From Pythium myriotylum (lineage: Eukaryota > Oomycota > Peronosporomycetes > Pythiales > Pythiaceae): a stretch of 64,000 nucleotides of DNA. Below are positions 1-10,800 of the stretch, piece after piece (within the stretch, counting starts at the first letter, position 1; the number at the start of each line of letters is the position of its first letter). Under the pieces are notes generated by a model. That model was not told where the DNA came from, did not search any database, and saw nothing but the letters and a program-made list of their open reading frames with translations. Made by a program: the position numbers and the translations under genes. The stretch covers positions 348,596 to 412,595 of the forward strand of contig JALJCQ010000021.1 of the NCBI GenBank assembly GCA_023091665.1, read 5' to 3'.

Positions 1-100
1 TCAAACGACACCTCCTACCGACCTAGCACGGCCGGTTGTTCCCTCGCTGTGCTAACTGAATCAGCCGAGGATAGAATATTTGGACGTAATGGGTGCACAC

Positions 101-892
101 TTAGACCCACGTCGCGTTCGGCGCGAGCGACTGGATCCAGCTCTTGACGTACGACACCTTCGAGTAGACACCCGGCTTGCCCGCCGTACCACAGCCCTCG
201 CCCCACGAGACGACACCGATGAGCACGTCGCCCGTCGTCTGCTCAAGGATGAGCGGTCCGCCCGAGTCACCCTGGCACGAGTCCTTGTTGGAGGCACCAC
301 CGGCACAGAACATGGTCTCGGTGATACCCTTGGATGCGCCCTGGATCTTGGCGGCCTTGCACTGAGCGTCCGACTTGACGGGCACGTTCACACGCTGGAG
401 CACGTTCGAGAGACTGCCCGAGGAGGTCGTACCCCATCCCATGACAGTGGCGGTGGCGCCGACGAAAGTCTCCGAGTCAGCCGAGTAGAGCTTGATCGGC
501 GTGTACTTGGATGGCGAGGCGAGCTCGAGGATGTTGTAGTCGTAGGTGATGGTGTCATCCGTGCCCGGGATCTTGGTGCCTTCGTTGTATCGCGGGTGTG
601 GGGTCTCCTTCTTGACAGCGATGCGCTCACCGTCGCTCGATCCCGTGAGGTAGTGCGAGCCAATGGAGACGTACTTGGCGAAGCCTTGGCAGTGGGCCGC
701 CGTGAGCACATGCGTGGGCGAGATGAGCGTGCCACCGCAAACCTTAGTCGTCGTCGTCGGAGAGGTACGCAGCGTGACGGTGTAGAGCTTCTGTCCGACC
801 GGGACGACGGTGCCGCCGAGGATGAGCGGGTTGATGTCGGCGGCCTGAGCGGCAGCGGCGGTGGCGGCGAGGAGAGTGGCGGCGACCTTCAT
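101..892 (-). CDS. Secreted trypsin-like serine protease (left twin of palindrome 1)
   Basis: A 263-aa S1-family protease. Residues 1-17 form a signal peptide (Lys2, then an Ala/Leu-rich core). After a short pro-stretch ADINPL the mature chain would start at Ile24 (ILGG). The triad is His67 (LTAAHC), Asp118 (DYNILEL) and Ser210 (GDSGGP). Asp204, six residues before the Ser, and the Gly residues of SWGEGCG fit trypsin-like cleavage after Lys/Arg. Six Cys sit where three conserved disulfides are expected. The chain ends in the sequon NATWV. I chose the ATG at 892 because it starts the signal peptide and lies just downstream of an oomycete core promoter; the frame stays open upstream to 1015. 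Role is inferred: an extracellular digestive or host-interaction protease. Confidence 0.93.
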   Translation of the reverse strand: MKVAATLLAATAAAAQAADINPLILGGTVVPVGQKLYTVTLRTSPTTTTKVCGGTLISPTHVLTAAHCQGFAKYVSIGSHYLTGSSDGERIAVKKETPHPRYNEGTKIPGTDDTITYDYNILELASPSKYTPIKLYSADSETFVGATATVMGWGTTSSGSLSNVLQRVNVPVKSDAQCKAAKIQGASKGITETMFCAGGASNKDSCQGDSGGPLILEQTTGDVLIGVVSWGEGCGTAGKPGVYSKVSYVKSWIQSLAPNATWV

Positions 893-942
893 GTTGTGGA
901 GGGGCTTGGTATGTGTGTGCGTGTGGAGCTTGGTGGTTTGCT

Positions 943-961
943 GGTAAATTGCCAAGTGAGC
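943..961 (-). promoter_or_regulatory. Oomycete Inr + flanking core promoter
   Basis: Reads GCTCACTTGGCAATTTACC on the minus strand, matching the known oomycete core promoter (Inr TCAYTYY followed by an NCAWTTT-type flanking element). It lies about 50 bp before the ATG at 892, giving a short 5' leader. Confidence 0.7.
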
Positions 962-1239
962 GTCTGTGGAATTTTGGGGTGGCGAGTGTTTCGTGCCGGT
1001 GAGAACCAATGTCAAGAAGGAAGTTGTGGATGAATGTGTTTGTGGTTTCGTGGAGGATCAAGCAAAGAGACGACCGGTATGTATCAGTGCAACTGGTCGT
1101 CTTTGTCCTGGACCTTTCATGCAACGACAAACGGGTTCACTGGCCTTCCTTCTTGAGTTTAGAAGACTGCAGTATGCGATCTGTCTTTGTCTGGGGTGAC
1201 GCATACAGTCAACGTGGATAGTCTGTCGCTGTTCTCAGA

Positions 1240-1848
1240 ATCTCTTCGATGGGTGACACAATCGGTGACAAAATTTGTCAGGCACGTTGTGTTGATTGCT
1301 GACGATATCAGTCATCCGTCGGCAACGATGACTGATTAGTTGGCGTAGATCTTTGACAAATTAGTTTCTCGGGTTTAGAACTTCATACGTCCAGCATGGG
1401 TAGAAAATCTTTGTGTCGGGCGTCCTGATACCAGAACGTCCTCACTACCTAGTACATTTCATACTTCAAGGCGTGATGCAACTTCGTCAAGGACATATGA
1501 GTACGACATTTGGCTGTCTGCTAGTCGGAAGTTGACTGTCCGCTCAATCTCGTACTGTGTGTATTCCTTGAATTTACAACTAGTGCAACATTCTCTTCTT
1601 TGTGACCATCTCCAGATATAATGCAGTACAAGAAGCCTAACAAGTTCTGGCACTCCATATTCAAAGCTTTGCCTGAAATCTACACCAAACTACAGGAAAT
1701 GAAGAGAGAAGCGGCGGCTGCATTAGCGTTGTGGCCGAGAACTGTAGGTGCAGAGACTGGACGATGAAGTGCACGCTGGCAAATAATCATTAGCCTTGTT
1801 CACAGCATCGTTGAATAGCAGTGTAATCAGGATACAGTGGGACGAGTA
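1240..1848. other. Spacer between the arms of palindrome 1
   Basis: A 609-bp, AT-richer unpaired segment between the divergent twins. The longest open frame (1459-1653, minus) resembles nothing I recognise. I see no gene; it probably acts as the shared divergent upstream region. Confidence 0.6.
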
Positions 1849-2126
1849 TCTGAGAACAGCGACAGACTATCCACGTTGACTGTATGCGTCACCCCAGACA
1901 AAGACAGATCGCATACTGCAGTCTTCTAAACTCAAGAAGGAAGGCCAGTGAACCCGTTTGTCGTTGCATGAAAGGTCCAGGACAAAGACGACCAGTTGCA
2001 CTGATACATACCGGTCGTCTCTTTGCTTGATCCTCCACGAAACCACAAACACATTCATCCACAACTTCCTTCTTGACATTGGTTCTCACCGGCACGAAAC
2101 ACTCGCCACCCCAAAATTCCACAGAC

Positions 2127-2145
2127 GCTCACTTGGCAATTTACC
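2127..2145 (+). promoter_or_regulatory. Oomycete Inr + flanking core promoter
   Basis: GCTCACTTGGCAATTTACC, the mirror copy of 943-961, about 50 bp upstream of the ATG at 2196. Confidence 0.7.
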
Positions 2146-2195
2146 AGCAAACCACCAAGCTCCACACGCACACACATACCAAGCCCCTCCACAAC

Positions 2196-2987
2196 ATGAA
2201 GGTCGCCGCCACTCTCCTCGCCGCCACCGCCGCTGCCGCTCAGGCCGCCGACATCAACCCGCTCATCCTCGGCGGCACCGTCGTCCCGGTCGGACAGAAG
2301 CTCTACACCGTCACGCTGCGTACCTCTCCGACGACGACGACTAAGGTTTGCGGTGGCACGCTCATCTCGCCCACGCATGTGCTCACGGCGGCCCACTGCC
2401 AAGGCTTCGCCAAGTACGTCTCCATTGGCTCGCACTACCTCACGGGATCGAGCGACGGTGAGCGCATCGCTGTCAAGAAGGAGACCCCACACCCGCGATA
2501 CAACGAAGGCACCAAGATCCCGGGCACGGATGACACCATCACCTACGACTACAACATCCTCGAGCTCGCCTCGCCATCCAAGTACACGCCGATCAAGCTC
2601 TACTCGGCTGACTCGGAGACTTTCGTCGGCGCCACCGCCACTGTCATGGGATGGGGTACGACCTCCTCGGGCAGTCTCTCGAACGTGCTCCAGCGTGTGA
2701 ACGTGCCCGTCAAGTCGGACGCTCAGTGCAAGGCCGCCAAGATCCAGGGCGCATCCAAGGGTATCACCGAGACCATGTTCTGTGCCGGTGGTGCCTCCAA
2801 CAAGGACTCGTGCCAGGGTGACTCGGGCGGACCGCTCATCCTTGAGCAGACGACGGGCGACGTGCTCATCGGTGTCGTCTCGTGGGGCGAGGGCTGTGGT
2901 ACGGCGGGCAAGCCGGGTGTCTACTCGAAGGTGTCGTACGTCAAGAGCTGGATCCAGTCGCTCGCGCCGAACGCGACGTGGGTCTAA
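2196..2987 (+). CDS. Secreted trypsin-like serine protease (right twin of palindrome 1)
   Basis: A 263-aa protein identical to the product of 101-892, with the same signal peptide, ILGG mature start, triad His67/Asp118/Ser210 and C-terminal NATWV. It is transcribed away from its twin, with 1303 bp between the two start codons. Promoter and 3' flank are also identical, so both copies should be co-expressed unless the spacer acts asymmetrically. A distinctive downstream motif GTCGTTTGAATAATATTGAT at 3079-3098 recurs after several paralogues. Confidence 0.93.
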   Translation: MKVAATLLAATAAAAQAADINPLILGGTVVPVGQKLYTVTLRTSPTTTTKVCGGTLISPTHVLTAAHCQGFAKYVSIGSHYLTGSSDGERIAVKKETPHPRYNEGTKIPGTDDTITYDYNILELASPSKYTPIKLYSADSETFVGATATVMGWGTTSSGSLSNVLQRVNVPVKSDAQCKAAKIQGASKGITETMFCAGGASNKDSCQGDSGGPLILEQTTGDVLIGVVSWGEGCGTAGKPGVYSKVSYVKSWIQSLAPNATWV

Positions 2988-3239
2988 GTGTGCACCCATT
3001 ACGTCCAAATATTCTATCCTCGGCTGATTCAGTTAGCACAGCGAGGGAACAACCGGCCGTGCTAGGTCGGTAGGAGGTGTCGTTTGAATAATATTGATGG
3101 CGGATAGTTCTCTTCTCTTGAATTGTTGGAGCGCTTTTCTTTCTTCTCTTTGTATGGGTGTCTCGGCTCATTGCACTCAAGACGAGCGTCTTCACCCCAT
3201 CCTCCACCATCTCCGGCTAGATCGACCACCTGAATATCG

Positions 3240-3560
3240 TCGACTACGCCCTCTCTACTGAGTGGTGCGCAAACTGGCACACGACCTTAGGGTCCGCGAG
3301 TTGCACGGCCACTTTCGCGCCTTCAACAAGATGGTGGCACATGTCGCGATGGACTTGAAGAAAATCATCCAGGGACTCCACGCTCACCGGTGGGTCCACC
3401 ACGAGCAACTCTGCCGGTTGTTTGCGACCGACTTCCACGACACGAGTGGCAGTCGAGATATGTACTCCTTGGCTTTCAGTGGTGGGAAGCAGGATCGGCG
3501 GACCCGTCTGCAGGATTCAAAATAGTGCGATCACCGGTAAAACTGACCTTCAAAGTCAAC
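3240..3560 (+). mobile_element. LINE 3' end: RNase H C-terminus and tail
   Basis: The frame from 3262 reads LAHDLRV, then FRAFNKM, AMD and LLATDF-like motifs that align with the end of the RNase H coded at 42295-43281. It is followed at about 3512-3560 by a tail (GATTCAAAATAGTGCGATC ... CCTTCAAAGTCAA) matching the 3' tail of that LINE. It is 5'-truncated and degenerate. From 3561 to 3970 I see only a short tandem duplication (ATAACGTCTGACAGATCC twice at about 3822-3858). Confidence 0.7.
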
Positions 3561-4069
3561 TTCAAGTCTCCACATCGCTCCTGCAAATCCGAGACCCCTT
3601 GCGATGGCCCGTCGGCTGTAGCACGAGTCATTCTCCGTTGCAATTGATAGGACGCAAAATTAGGCCACCGCAAAGTCCAACCGATTTTCCAACCAATTTT
3701 CCTGGCGTACCTTTGCGAATCATAACAACGCTTTGTCATCTCTTCTTGTCGTTTTCGCCAGGAGAAGGCCCATACAACCGGGCTTGATGACCACGAACAA
3801 TCCAGTAGAATCAAACAACTGCATAACGTCTGACAGATCCATAACGTCTGACAGATCCCATCGCAGATGCGATTCTATAGGACACAGATGCGACTGGTAA
3901 CTTTGAAATATTCCACGAAGGTCGTGTGGGAGTACATATTCACCACGAGCTACGTAGTAATGGACGAGAAGGTATAAATCATAAAATCCATCAAGTGTGA
4001 TTCAAACGACATAATCTACCGATGCGAGTCGGTCAGCTCCTGAGAGAATACTATTAGCGCTAGAGCAAC

Positions 4070-4864
4070 TTACACCCACGTGGCGTTCGGCGCAAGCGAC
4101 TGGATCCAGCTCTTGGCGTACGACACCTTCGAGTAGACACCCGGCTTGCCCGCCGTACCACAGCCCTCGCCCCACGAGACGACACCGATGAGCACGTCGC
4201 CCGTCGTCTGCTCAAGGATGAGCGGTCCGCCCGAGTCGCCCTGGCACGAGTCCTTGTTAGAAGCACCACCGGCACAGAACATGGTGGCCGAGATGCCGCC
4301 GAGGTTGCCCTGGATCTTGGCGGCCTTGCATTGTGCGTCCGACTTGACGGGCACGTTGACGCGGCGAAGCACGCTCGAGAGGCTCGAGTCGACACCGGCG
4401 ATGGTGGTACCCCAGCCCATGACGGTCGCGGTGGCACCGACGAAAGTCTCCGAGTCAGCCGAGTAGAGCTTGATCGGCGTGTACTTGGACGGCGAGGCGA
4501 GCTCGAGGATGTTGTAGTCGTAGGTGAGCGTGTCCTTCTTGGATGTGGCTCCCTCGTTGAAACGCGGGTGCGGGGTCTCCTTCTTGACCGCAATGCGCTC
4601 ACCGTCAGTGGCGCCAGTAAGGTAGTGCGAGCCAATGGAGACGTAGTTCGCGAAGCCTTGGCAGTGGGCCGCCGTGAGCACATGCGTGGGCGAGATGAGC
4701 GTGCCGCCGCAGACTTCATCACTGTCGGTGGCCTCGCTGCGGAGCGTGACGGTGTATTGCTTCTGTCCGACCGGGACGACGGTGCCACCGAGGATGAGCG
4801 GGTTGATGTCGGCGGCCTGGGCGGCAGCGGCTGTGGTGGCGAGGAGAGCAGCGGCGACCTTCAT
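4070..4864 (-). CDS. Secreted trypsin-like serine protease
   Basis: A 264-aa paralogue of 101-892. It has a 17-aa Ala-rich signal peptide, pro-stretch ADINPL, mature start ILGG at 24, triad His67, Asp116 (TYDYNILEL) and Ser211 (GDSGGP), S1-pocket Asp in DSCQGDSGG, six Cys, and C-terminal NATWV. It differs mainly in the loop before Cys52 (SEATDSDE) and the loop GATSKKDT before the catalytic Asp. The ATG at 4864 starts the signal peptide; a TG/CA dinucleotide run (4865-4883) fills the leader. It is the intact arm of palindrome 2. Confidence 0.93.
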   Translation of the reverse strand: MKVAAALLATTAAAAQAADINPLILGGTVVPVGQKQYTVTLRSEATDSDEVCGGTLISPTHVLTAAHCQGFANYVSIGSHYLTGATDGERIAVKKETPHPRFNEGATSKKDTLTYDYNILELASPSKYTPIKLYSADSETFVGATATVMGWGTTIAGVDSSLSSVLRRVNVPVKSDAQCKAAKIQGNLGGISATMFCAGGASNKDSCQGDSGGPLILEQTTGDVLIGVVSWGEGCGTAGKPGVYSKVSYAKSWIQSLAPNATWV

Positions 4865-4901
4865 GTTGTGTGTGTGTGTGTGTGGAGCTTGGTGGTTTGC
4901 T

Positions 4902-4920
4902 GGTAAATTGCAAAGTGAGA
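4902..4920 (-). promoter_or_regulatory. Oomycete Inr + flanking core promoter
   Basis: TCTCACTTTGCAATTTACC on the minus strand, about 40 bp upstream of the ATG at 4864, nearly identical to the promoters at 33804, 35991 and 38702. Confidence 0.7.
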
Positions 4921-6318
4921 GTGTGAAGGACTGTGGCGAGGCATTTGCGAGGATCGTTCACGAGATGATTGCGACGCGAGAGCTTGCACCTGAGGCCGGT
5001 CACGTGGGTGGATGAATCTCAGTGGGGACTACTGTTGAGTATTTTTGCATGAAGGATAGAAATCCAGGGGATGATATGCAATGAGCTCTCTGTTGTTCAT
5101 ACAGCCCAGTGGCGTCGTCAGTGTGGAGGGGGCGGTGACGATGAAGGTGCTACTCTCGAAGGTTGACTGTCTGGTTCTTGGAAGCAAGGGCTGTATTCGA
5201 CCACTAAGCTCGTGCTTACCAACAGTGCTGTGGCTTGGCTCTTTGATGATCGCCCTTTCTGTGCGTGAGCCAGGGAAGAAAAGGTTGGACAGGCACTAAT
5301 GTGAACGTTCTCAGATGGAGTCGACCAATTACAGTACACGTCGATTGATCCACTCTGTTCTGGCGTTGTACAGAGTGGTGGATTCGAGATTCGTGCCTCG
5401 TTTCTCAGGCCGCTGAATTGCAGATTCGTCGACGGCTTGAAACCAATTCAATTCGTGATTCGTACACCCTTCACTATACCCGTATGGGTGATGATTGTGT
5501 TGAAAGATGGTCGACCTTTGTGACACGAAAAGGGGTAACTTGGACCACTCACGGACAATCAATCCAGACAGTGCGAACTTGTTCTGATAAGAATGATGGA
5601 CCGAGTCTGTGCATCCTCCTTCTCATAACACTGTACAGTACACTATGATATGCACGGCACTGCACCAAACCAGTGAGTTTCCAGTGTACCGCATTGGAAC
5701 AGTCTGTCGTTGCGGATCACCAAGCAACGTCCTTTGCCCACCACTCTCGCTTCGATAGAAATTTTTGCTCTCCACGATTCATCCACACACAGAATAACTA
5801 CAGATTTAGACTACAGTACCAGTGTCGCTGTCGGTGACGCTGATTCCGACCCAAAATACGTACTGTATCGCGACGCGACATCAATGAAACGCGCACAGAG
5901 GCGTAAAAACTAATTTGTTGAAGCAGCGACGCAGCGAACCATTTCAGATCGGCGTTTGGCCAAACAAGAGATCCAACTAGATTTCGTTGACCAACAGTGG
6001 CATGTTTCTGCACATAGACAGAACTTGCTGAATCGATTCACGTGTAATTGGTTGACTCCATCTGAGAACGTTCACATCAACAACCTATCCACAACTTCTG
6101 TTCACTGGCTCAAGACATAGCCAAGTGACAGCACTGCCGGTCCACCAACAATACCGGCAGTCAAGATGGATGGTTGTTGCTCTGACACCCAAGAATCAGA
6201 CAGTCAGCCTTCAACCAAGAGTAGCGTCAACAGTGTCCACACTGTAGACGCCCCTGGGTTGCATGAACAACCCCCCCCCCCCAAAGCGGCAAGTTCACGT
6301 GTCGCAATCATCTCGTGA
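4921..6318. other. Spacer of palindrome 2, no gene recognised
   Basis: Contains degenerate inverted homology (5291-5340 with 6041-6090 and further patches) and a 12-C run at 6271-6282. The open frames at 5081-5913 have no recognisable domain. It also holds the deletion junction that beheaded the right-arm gene (near 6320-6342). Confidence 0.5.
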
Positions 6319-7089
6319 ACGGCCCTCGCGAATGCCGCTCAGGCCGCCGATATCAACCCGCTCATCCTCGGTGGCACCGTCGTCCCGGTCGGACAGAAGC
6401 AATACACCGTTACGCTACGCAGCGAGGCCACCGACAGTGATGAAGTCTGCGGCGGCACGCTCATCTCGCCAACGCACGTGCTCACGGCGGCCCACTGCCA
6501 AGGCTTCGCGAACTACGTCTCCATTGGCTCGCACTACCTGACTGGCGCCACTGACGGTGAGCGCATTGCGGTCAAGAAGGAGACCCCGCACCCGCGTTTC
6601 AACGAGGGAGCCACATCCAAGAAGGACACGCTCACCTACGACTACAACATCCTCGAGCTCGCCTCGCCGTCCAAGTACACGCCGATCAAGCTCTACTCGG
6701 CTGACTCGGAGACCTTCGTCGGCGCCACCGCGACCGTCATGGGCTGGGGTACCACCATCGCCGGTGTCGACTCGAGCCTCTCAAGCGTGCTTCGCCGCGT
6801 CAACGTGCCCGTCAAGTCGGACGCACAATGCAAGGCCGCCAAGATCCAGGGCAACCTCGGCGGCATCTCGGCCACCATGTTCTGTGCCGGTGGTGCTTCT
6901 AACAAGGACTCGTGCCAGGGCGACTCGGGCGGACCGCTCATCCTTGAGCAGACGACGGGCGACGTGCTTATCGGTGTCGTCTCGTGGGGCGAGGGCTGTG
7001 GTACGGCGGGCAAGCCGGGTGTCTACTCGAAGGTGTCGTACGCCAAGAGCTGGATCCAGTCGCTTGCGCCGAACGCCACGTGGGTGTAA
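6319..7089 (+). pseudogene. 5'-truncated trypsin-like protease
   Basis: From AQAADINPL to the stop at 7089 the frame matches the protease at 4070-4864, including His, Asp and Ser. Upstream of codon AQA the sequence jumps to what lies far 5' of the intact twin: the stretch CAATCATCTCGTGAACG at about 6306-6322 matches the twin's upstream DNA near 4955-4970. So promoter, leader, ATG and most of the signal peptide are missing. A TGA at 6316-6318 closes the frame with no ATG before the mature domain. It cannot be secreted as it stands and is probably dead. Confidence 0.85.
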
Positions 7090-7189
7090 GTTGCTCTAGC
7101 GCTAATAGTATTCTCTCAGGAGCCGACCGACTCGCATCGGTAGATTATGTCGTTTGAATCACACTGGATGGATTTTCTGATTCATATAT

Positions 7190-7587
7190 TTTCAGTCGCC
7201 GGTTCATGGTAGCTTTGAACTTCTACAGTACTTTGACTTTGACTTCGAAGTTTTTGTCGATTAGATCGCTACATTTAATTGAAGAAACCAATAGCCGCAG
7301 CTGTTGGGGGTGCACCGATTTATCTTGTTCTTCAGGACAAGAGGCGTCGACGGTGGGCACACTCTCTTCCTGGCGAAGTCGGGAATGTGTGGACAGCGTT
7401 CTGTCAAACCGGTCTAATCAGTCCTTCTGTTCAACCGGACGTATCATGGCTGCTTGTGGCTTGCTGCCGTCGGGGAGTCGTAGCGACGACCATAAATGGG
7501 TGAACTCCCTCGTACCTCTCTAGGCACTGTCATCTGGCTTTAATCGACGGAGCAGTCGATCGCCAGACATTCTTTGCTCCTTCCTCT
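7190..7587. other. Flank of palindrome 2 with a LINE-tail-like stretch
   Basis: Bases 7232-7270 (CTTTGACTTTGACTTCGAAG ...) resemble the inverted 3' tail of the LINE at 42220. The remainder up to the Copia-1 target site has no recognisable gene. TTCCTCT at 7581-7587 is the target-site flank. Confidence 0.4.
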
Positions 7588-7885
7588 TGTAAGACAGGCA
7601 GAGGACTGGAGAGGAGAGGAACTTGAGCACACGATGGGAAATGCGAAAGTGAACGTTTATTGAAAACGCTCCAAGACATGCAGAGCTACCAACAGCTTCC
7701 TAGGGCACTCTCTCTCTGTACTCTACTGGCTTCGGCATCGAACCTTCGAGAACGGGCTCAACTAGACCATGTTGCAGTTGCTGTTGCAGTTCTGAGCCGG
7801 GGCATCTGATTCAACATTGAGCCGGGCACTGAGCCAGGACACCATGGAGCCAGTGAACCGACCTGTCCTTGCACCAGGTCTTACA
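7588..7885 (-). repeat. Copia-1 3' LTR
   Basis: 298 bp, TG...CA boundaries, matching 12190-12487 with no difference seen by eye; target duplication CCTCT directly outside. Confidence 0.93.
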
Positions 7886-7892
7886 CTCCCCC

Positions 7893-10800
7893 TCACTGCG
7901 ACACAGGTGAGTCATCGACAATTCCAGCAGAACGAACGAGCTTCGCGAACTGCGGAGTCGGAAGCGCCTTGGTCATGAAGTCCGCTTGCTGCTCGGCGGA
8001 CGGGACGTACTCGAGACGAAGTACGCCATCGTTGACTGCATCTCGAACGAAGTGGTAGCGTAGATCAATGTGCTTAGCACGGGACTGGTACCCAACACGT
8101 TCGGCCATGGCAATCGCGGCCTTGTTGTCCATCTTGATGGTCGTGGCCGGCAAATTACGGAAGCCGAGCTCTTCGAGAAGGTGACGCAACCAAAGCGTCT
8201 CTTGCGCAGCGAGCGACAGTGCCATGTACTCCGACTCGGCCGACGACAGCGCGACGGTGCGCTGGCGCTTCGACTTGTAGACGACCGAAGCACCGGCCAT
8301 GAGGACCAACACTCCTGATGTAGAGCGGCGGGTCGTTGCGTCCCCACCCCAATTGGCATCGACGAACACCGTAGGAACAAAGACTGCAAGATCGCCACGC
8401 TGGTAGCAGATACCAACCTTCGACGTTCCTTTCAGGTAACGGAGCACACGAACTGCGGCCTTCATGTGGGCTTGCGTCGGCATCTCAAGATACTGCGAGA
8501 GCTCACAGATCGACACACAAATGTCGGGGCGCGTGCCGCTGGCAATGTAGAGCAACGAGCCAATCAGCTCACGGAACCGCTTGCTTTCTACTCTTTCGCC
8601 GTCATTAAACTCGTGGAGTCTTTGACCGTACACATTGGGATTTTTCGTCGCGTATGCCGTCTCTTGACCAAACTTTTGAACAAGTCGTGCAATGAACTGA
8701 GACTGGCAAAGATAAAGCGTACCAGCTTCACGATCGTAGTCCATCTCGATCCCGAGCACATAGCGAGCATCACCGAGGTCCTTGAGCGTGAAATGTTTTG
8801 CGAGATCGCTCTTGATGCTCTCGGCCTCGATGCTGCTTGGGCAGCCAATCAGCAAATCGTCGACATACAGCACTAAATACACTGTGTGATCGTCTGTGCG
8901 ACGCACAAAGACGCACGGATCGGACAGGCACGCAACAAATCCCATCGACTTAAGCACATTCACGATTGTCTTGTGCCACACTGCGGCGGCTTGCTTCAGC
9001 CCGTAGATACTGCGACGGAGCTTGCAGATCATGCCGTCCGGGAGGTGTATCCCCTCCGGCGGGCGCATGAAGACATCCTCATCGAGCGGTCCATTCAAGA
9101 ACGCGGTCTCAACGTCAAGTTGGCGGATCACATAGTCGCGTTGGCAGCACAGAGCGAGAAAGGCACGGACCGAGTTTAAACTCGAGACCGGTGCGTATGT
9201 CTCCCAGTAGTCGACACCGTATACTTGTCGAAACCCTTGAGCAACAAGCCGAGCTTTGTAACGAACAATATTACCATCGCCATCGCGTTTCACGTCAAAC
9301 ACCCATTTGGTACCAACCAATCGTACACCGTCGGGACGACGGACCGCTTCCCAAGTATGGTTGCGGAAATGCGAGCGGAGCTCACGGCGCACGGCTTCTT
9401 TCCATTCATCGGCTTGAGGTGATGCCATCGCTTCACGATACGTCGTAGGAATCTCCATCACAGCGAGAGCGATCTCGTATCCATCGGTCAAGCGCAAACG
9501 CTTCGGATCCGGCTCGTCGTCATCCGAATAGCTCGTGGTTGCGGCGGCGGAGGTCTGCGCCTGGCCCGACCAGTGAACAAGACGATCTTCACCCGGCGGC
9601 GGAGGCGGCAACGCAAGAGGCGCTTGAGTTGGACGTGCGACCGTAGCCATCTGCGGTCGGATCGCAGCGAATTGACCACCAAATACCATGGCATTCTCTC
9701 CCTCTTGGGCAATACGGGGAGGATCACGACGCATAATCGGTCGCAAGTTTTCGAGAGCCGGAAGAACTTGAGGAGCTGGGCGCGGCAGCGCGGGGGCACC
9801 ACGAGCTGCACCCATTGGCTGCGTACTCGTGTTGGGCACAGACTGACTGGTATTCCGCGCAACAATATTAGTCGTTGGTGCAGCCGTTGCAGGCGGGCTC
9901 GGCGGTAGAGGAACTTCCATAGGTTGGTCCAAGTTGTCCATATCTTCCACCTCCATCTCGACATTGGTCTCGGCTGGCGCAGATGCAGCGACTACGTCGT
10001 CGTCATCGTTTACAGTCCATTGGAGCTGTACAGGTTCAATCGATGACGCCGGGATGAGTCCAGACCGTGGGCGTTCATCAAGAGCAATCGTGCGCGTCAC
10101 CACAATGCGGCCGGTCTCCAAATTCCAAACACGGTATGCTTTGGAACCATCGGCATAACCGAGAAAGATACAGCGGTGCGCTTTCGCGTCGAATTTCTTG
10201 CGCTTCGACTCATCAACGTAAACGAACCCGTGCGATCCAAAGGCGCGCATGTGCTCGACGTCAGGCTTGCGACCCCACATGACCTCAAATGGTGTCGTAT
10301 CATCTCGCGCAGTGTTTGGGAGACGGTTGAGACAGTAGGCGGCGGTCATAATCGCCTCACCCCAGAAGTCCTCGTCAACGGCTTGGTAGTGGAGGGACGC
10401 ACGAGCGGACTCAGCGAGCGACCGATTTGCCCGCTCGACGAGTCCATTTTGCTGTGGCGAGTAGGGGGCACTTGTCTGGTGCAGGATGCTGTTGGTCGAG
10501 CAAAATGTATCGAACTTCTTGCTACAGAACTCACCACCGTTGTCGGTCCGGAAGATCTTGATCCGACGACCCAAGTGAGCTTCCATAAACGCCTTGTACT
10601 CCTTGAACTTCGTGAACGTCTCGCTCTTGACCTTTAACAGATACACTGTAGTATAGCGAGACCAGTCATCGACGAGCACGAGCACGAACCGAGCACCACC
10701 CTTGGACTTCACGCGCATGGGGCCCATCAGATCACCGTGAATCAGATCCAATAGTCCAGAGGACTTTACCGTACTGCCCGACGTGCGCGCATACTTGGCG

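Larger units (their letters stand above)
1..3087. repeat. Perfect large inverted repeat (palindrome 1)
   Basis: Bases 1-1239 and 1849-3087 are reverse complements (position i pairs with 3088-i) around a 609-bp unpaired spacer. Both arms carry the same protease gene with its promoter and 3' flank, so the twins are divergent. Every reading frame checked across the arms gives identical translations, including non-coding frames, so the arms look identical at the nucleotide level. The left arm starts at the window edge and may extend further out. Recent duplication, ongoing gene conversion or an assembly fold-back would all look like this. Confidence 0.95.
3971..7188. repeat. Diverged inverted duplication (palindrome 2)
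   Basis: The protease at 4070-4864 and the truncated copy at 6319-7089 form an inverted pair (position sum about 11159). The paired coding parts translate identically. The 3' flanks match with scattered changes (3971-4069 versus 7090-7188). Spacer-side homology is patchy: about 5291-5340 pairs with 6041-6090, and about 5121-5190 with 6180-6250. High identity in the coding arms with worn flanks fits an older duplication homogenised by gene conversion. Confidence 0.85.

Noticed and set aside
80..1033. A 317-codon plus-strand frame opposite the left protease, mirrored at 2055-3008 minus
   Set aside because: Arg/Gly/Val-rich antisense shadow of the GC-rich protease gene, with no domain or signal peptide. 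Similar shadows lie opposite the other proteases (for example 27687-28523).
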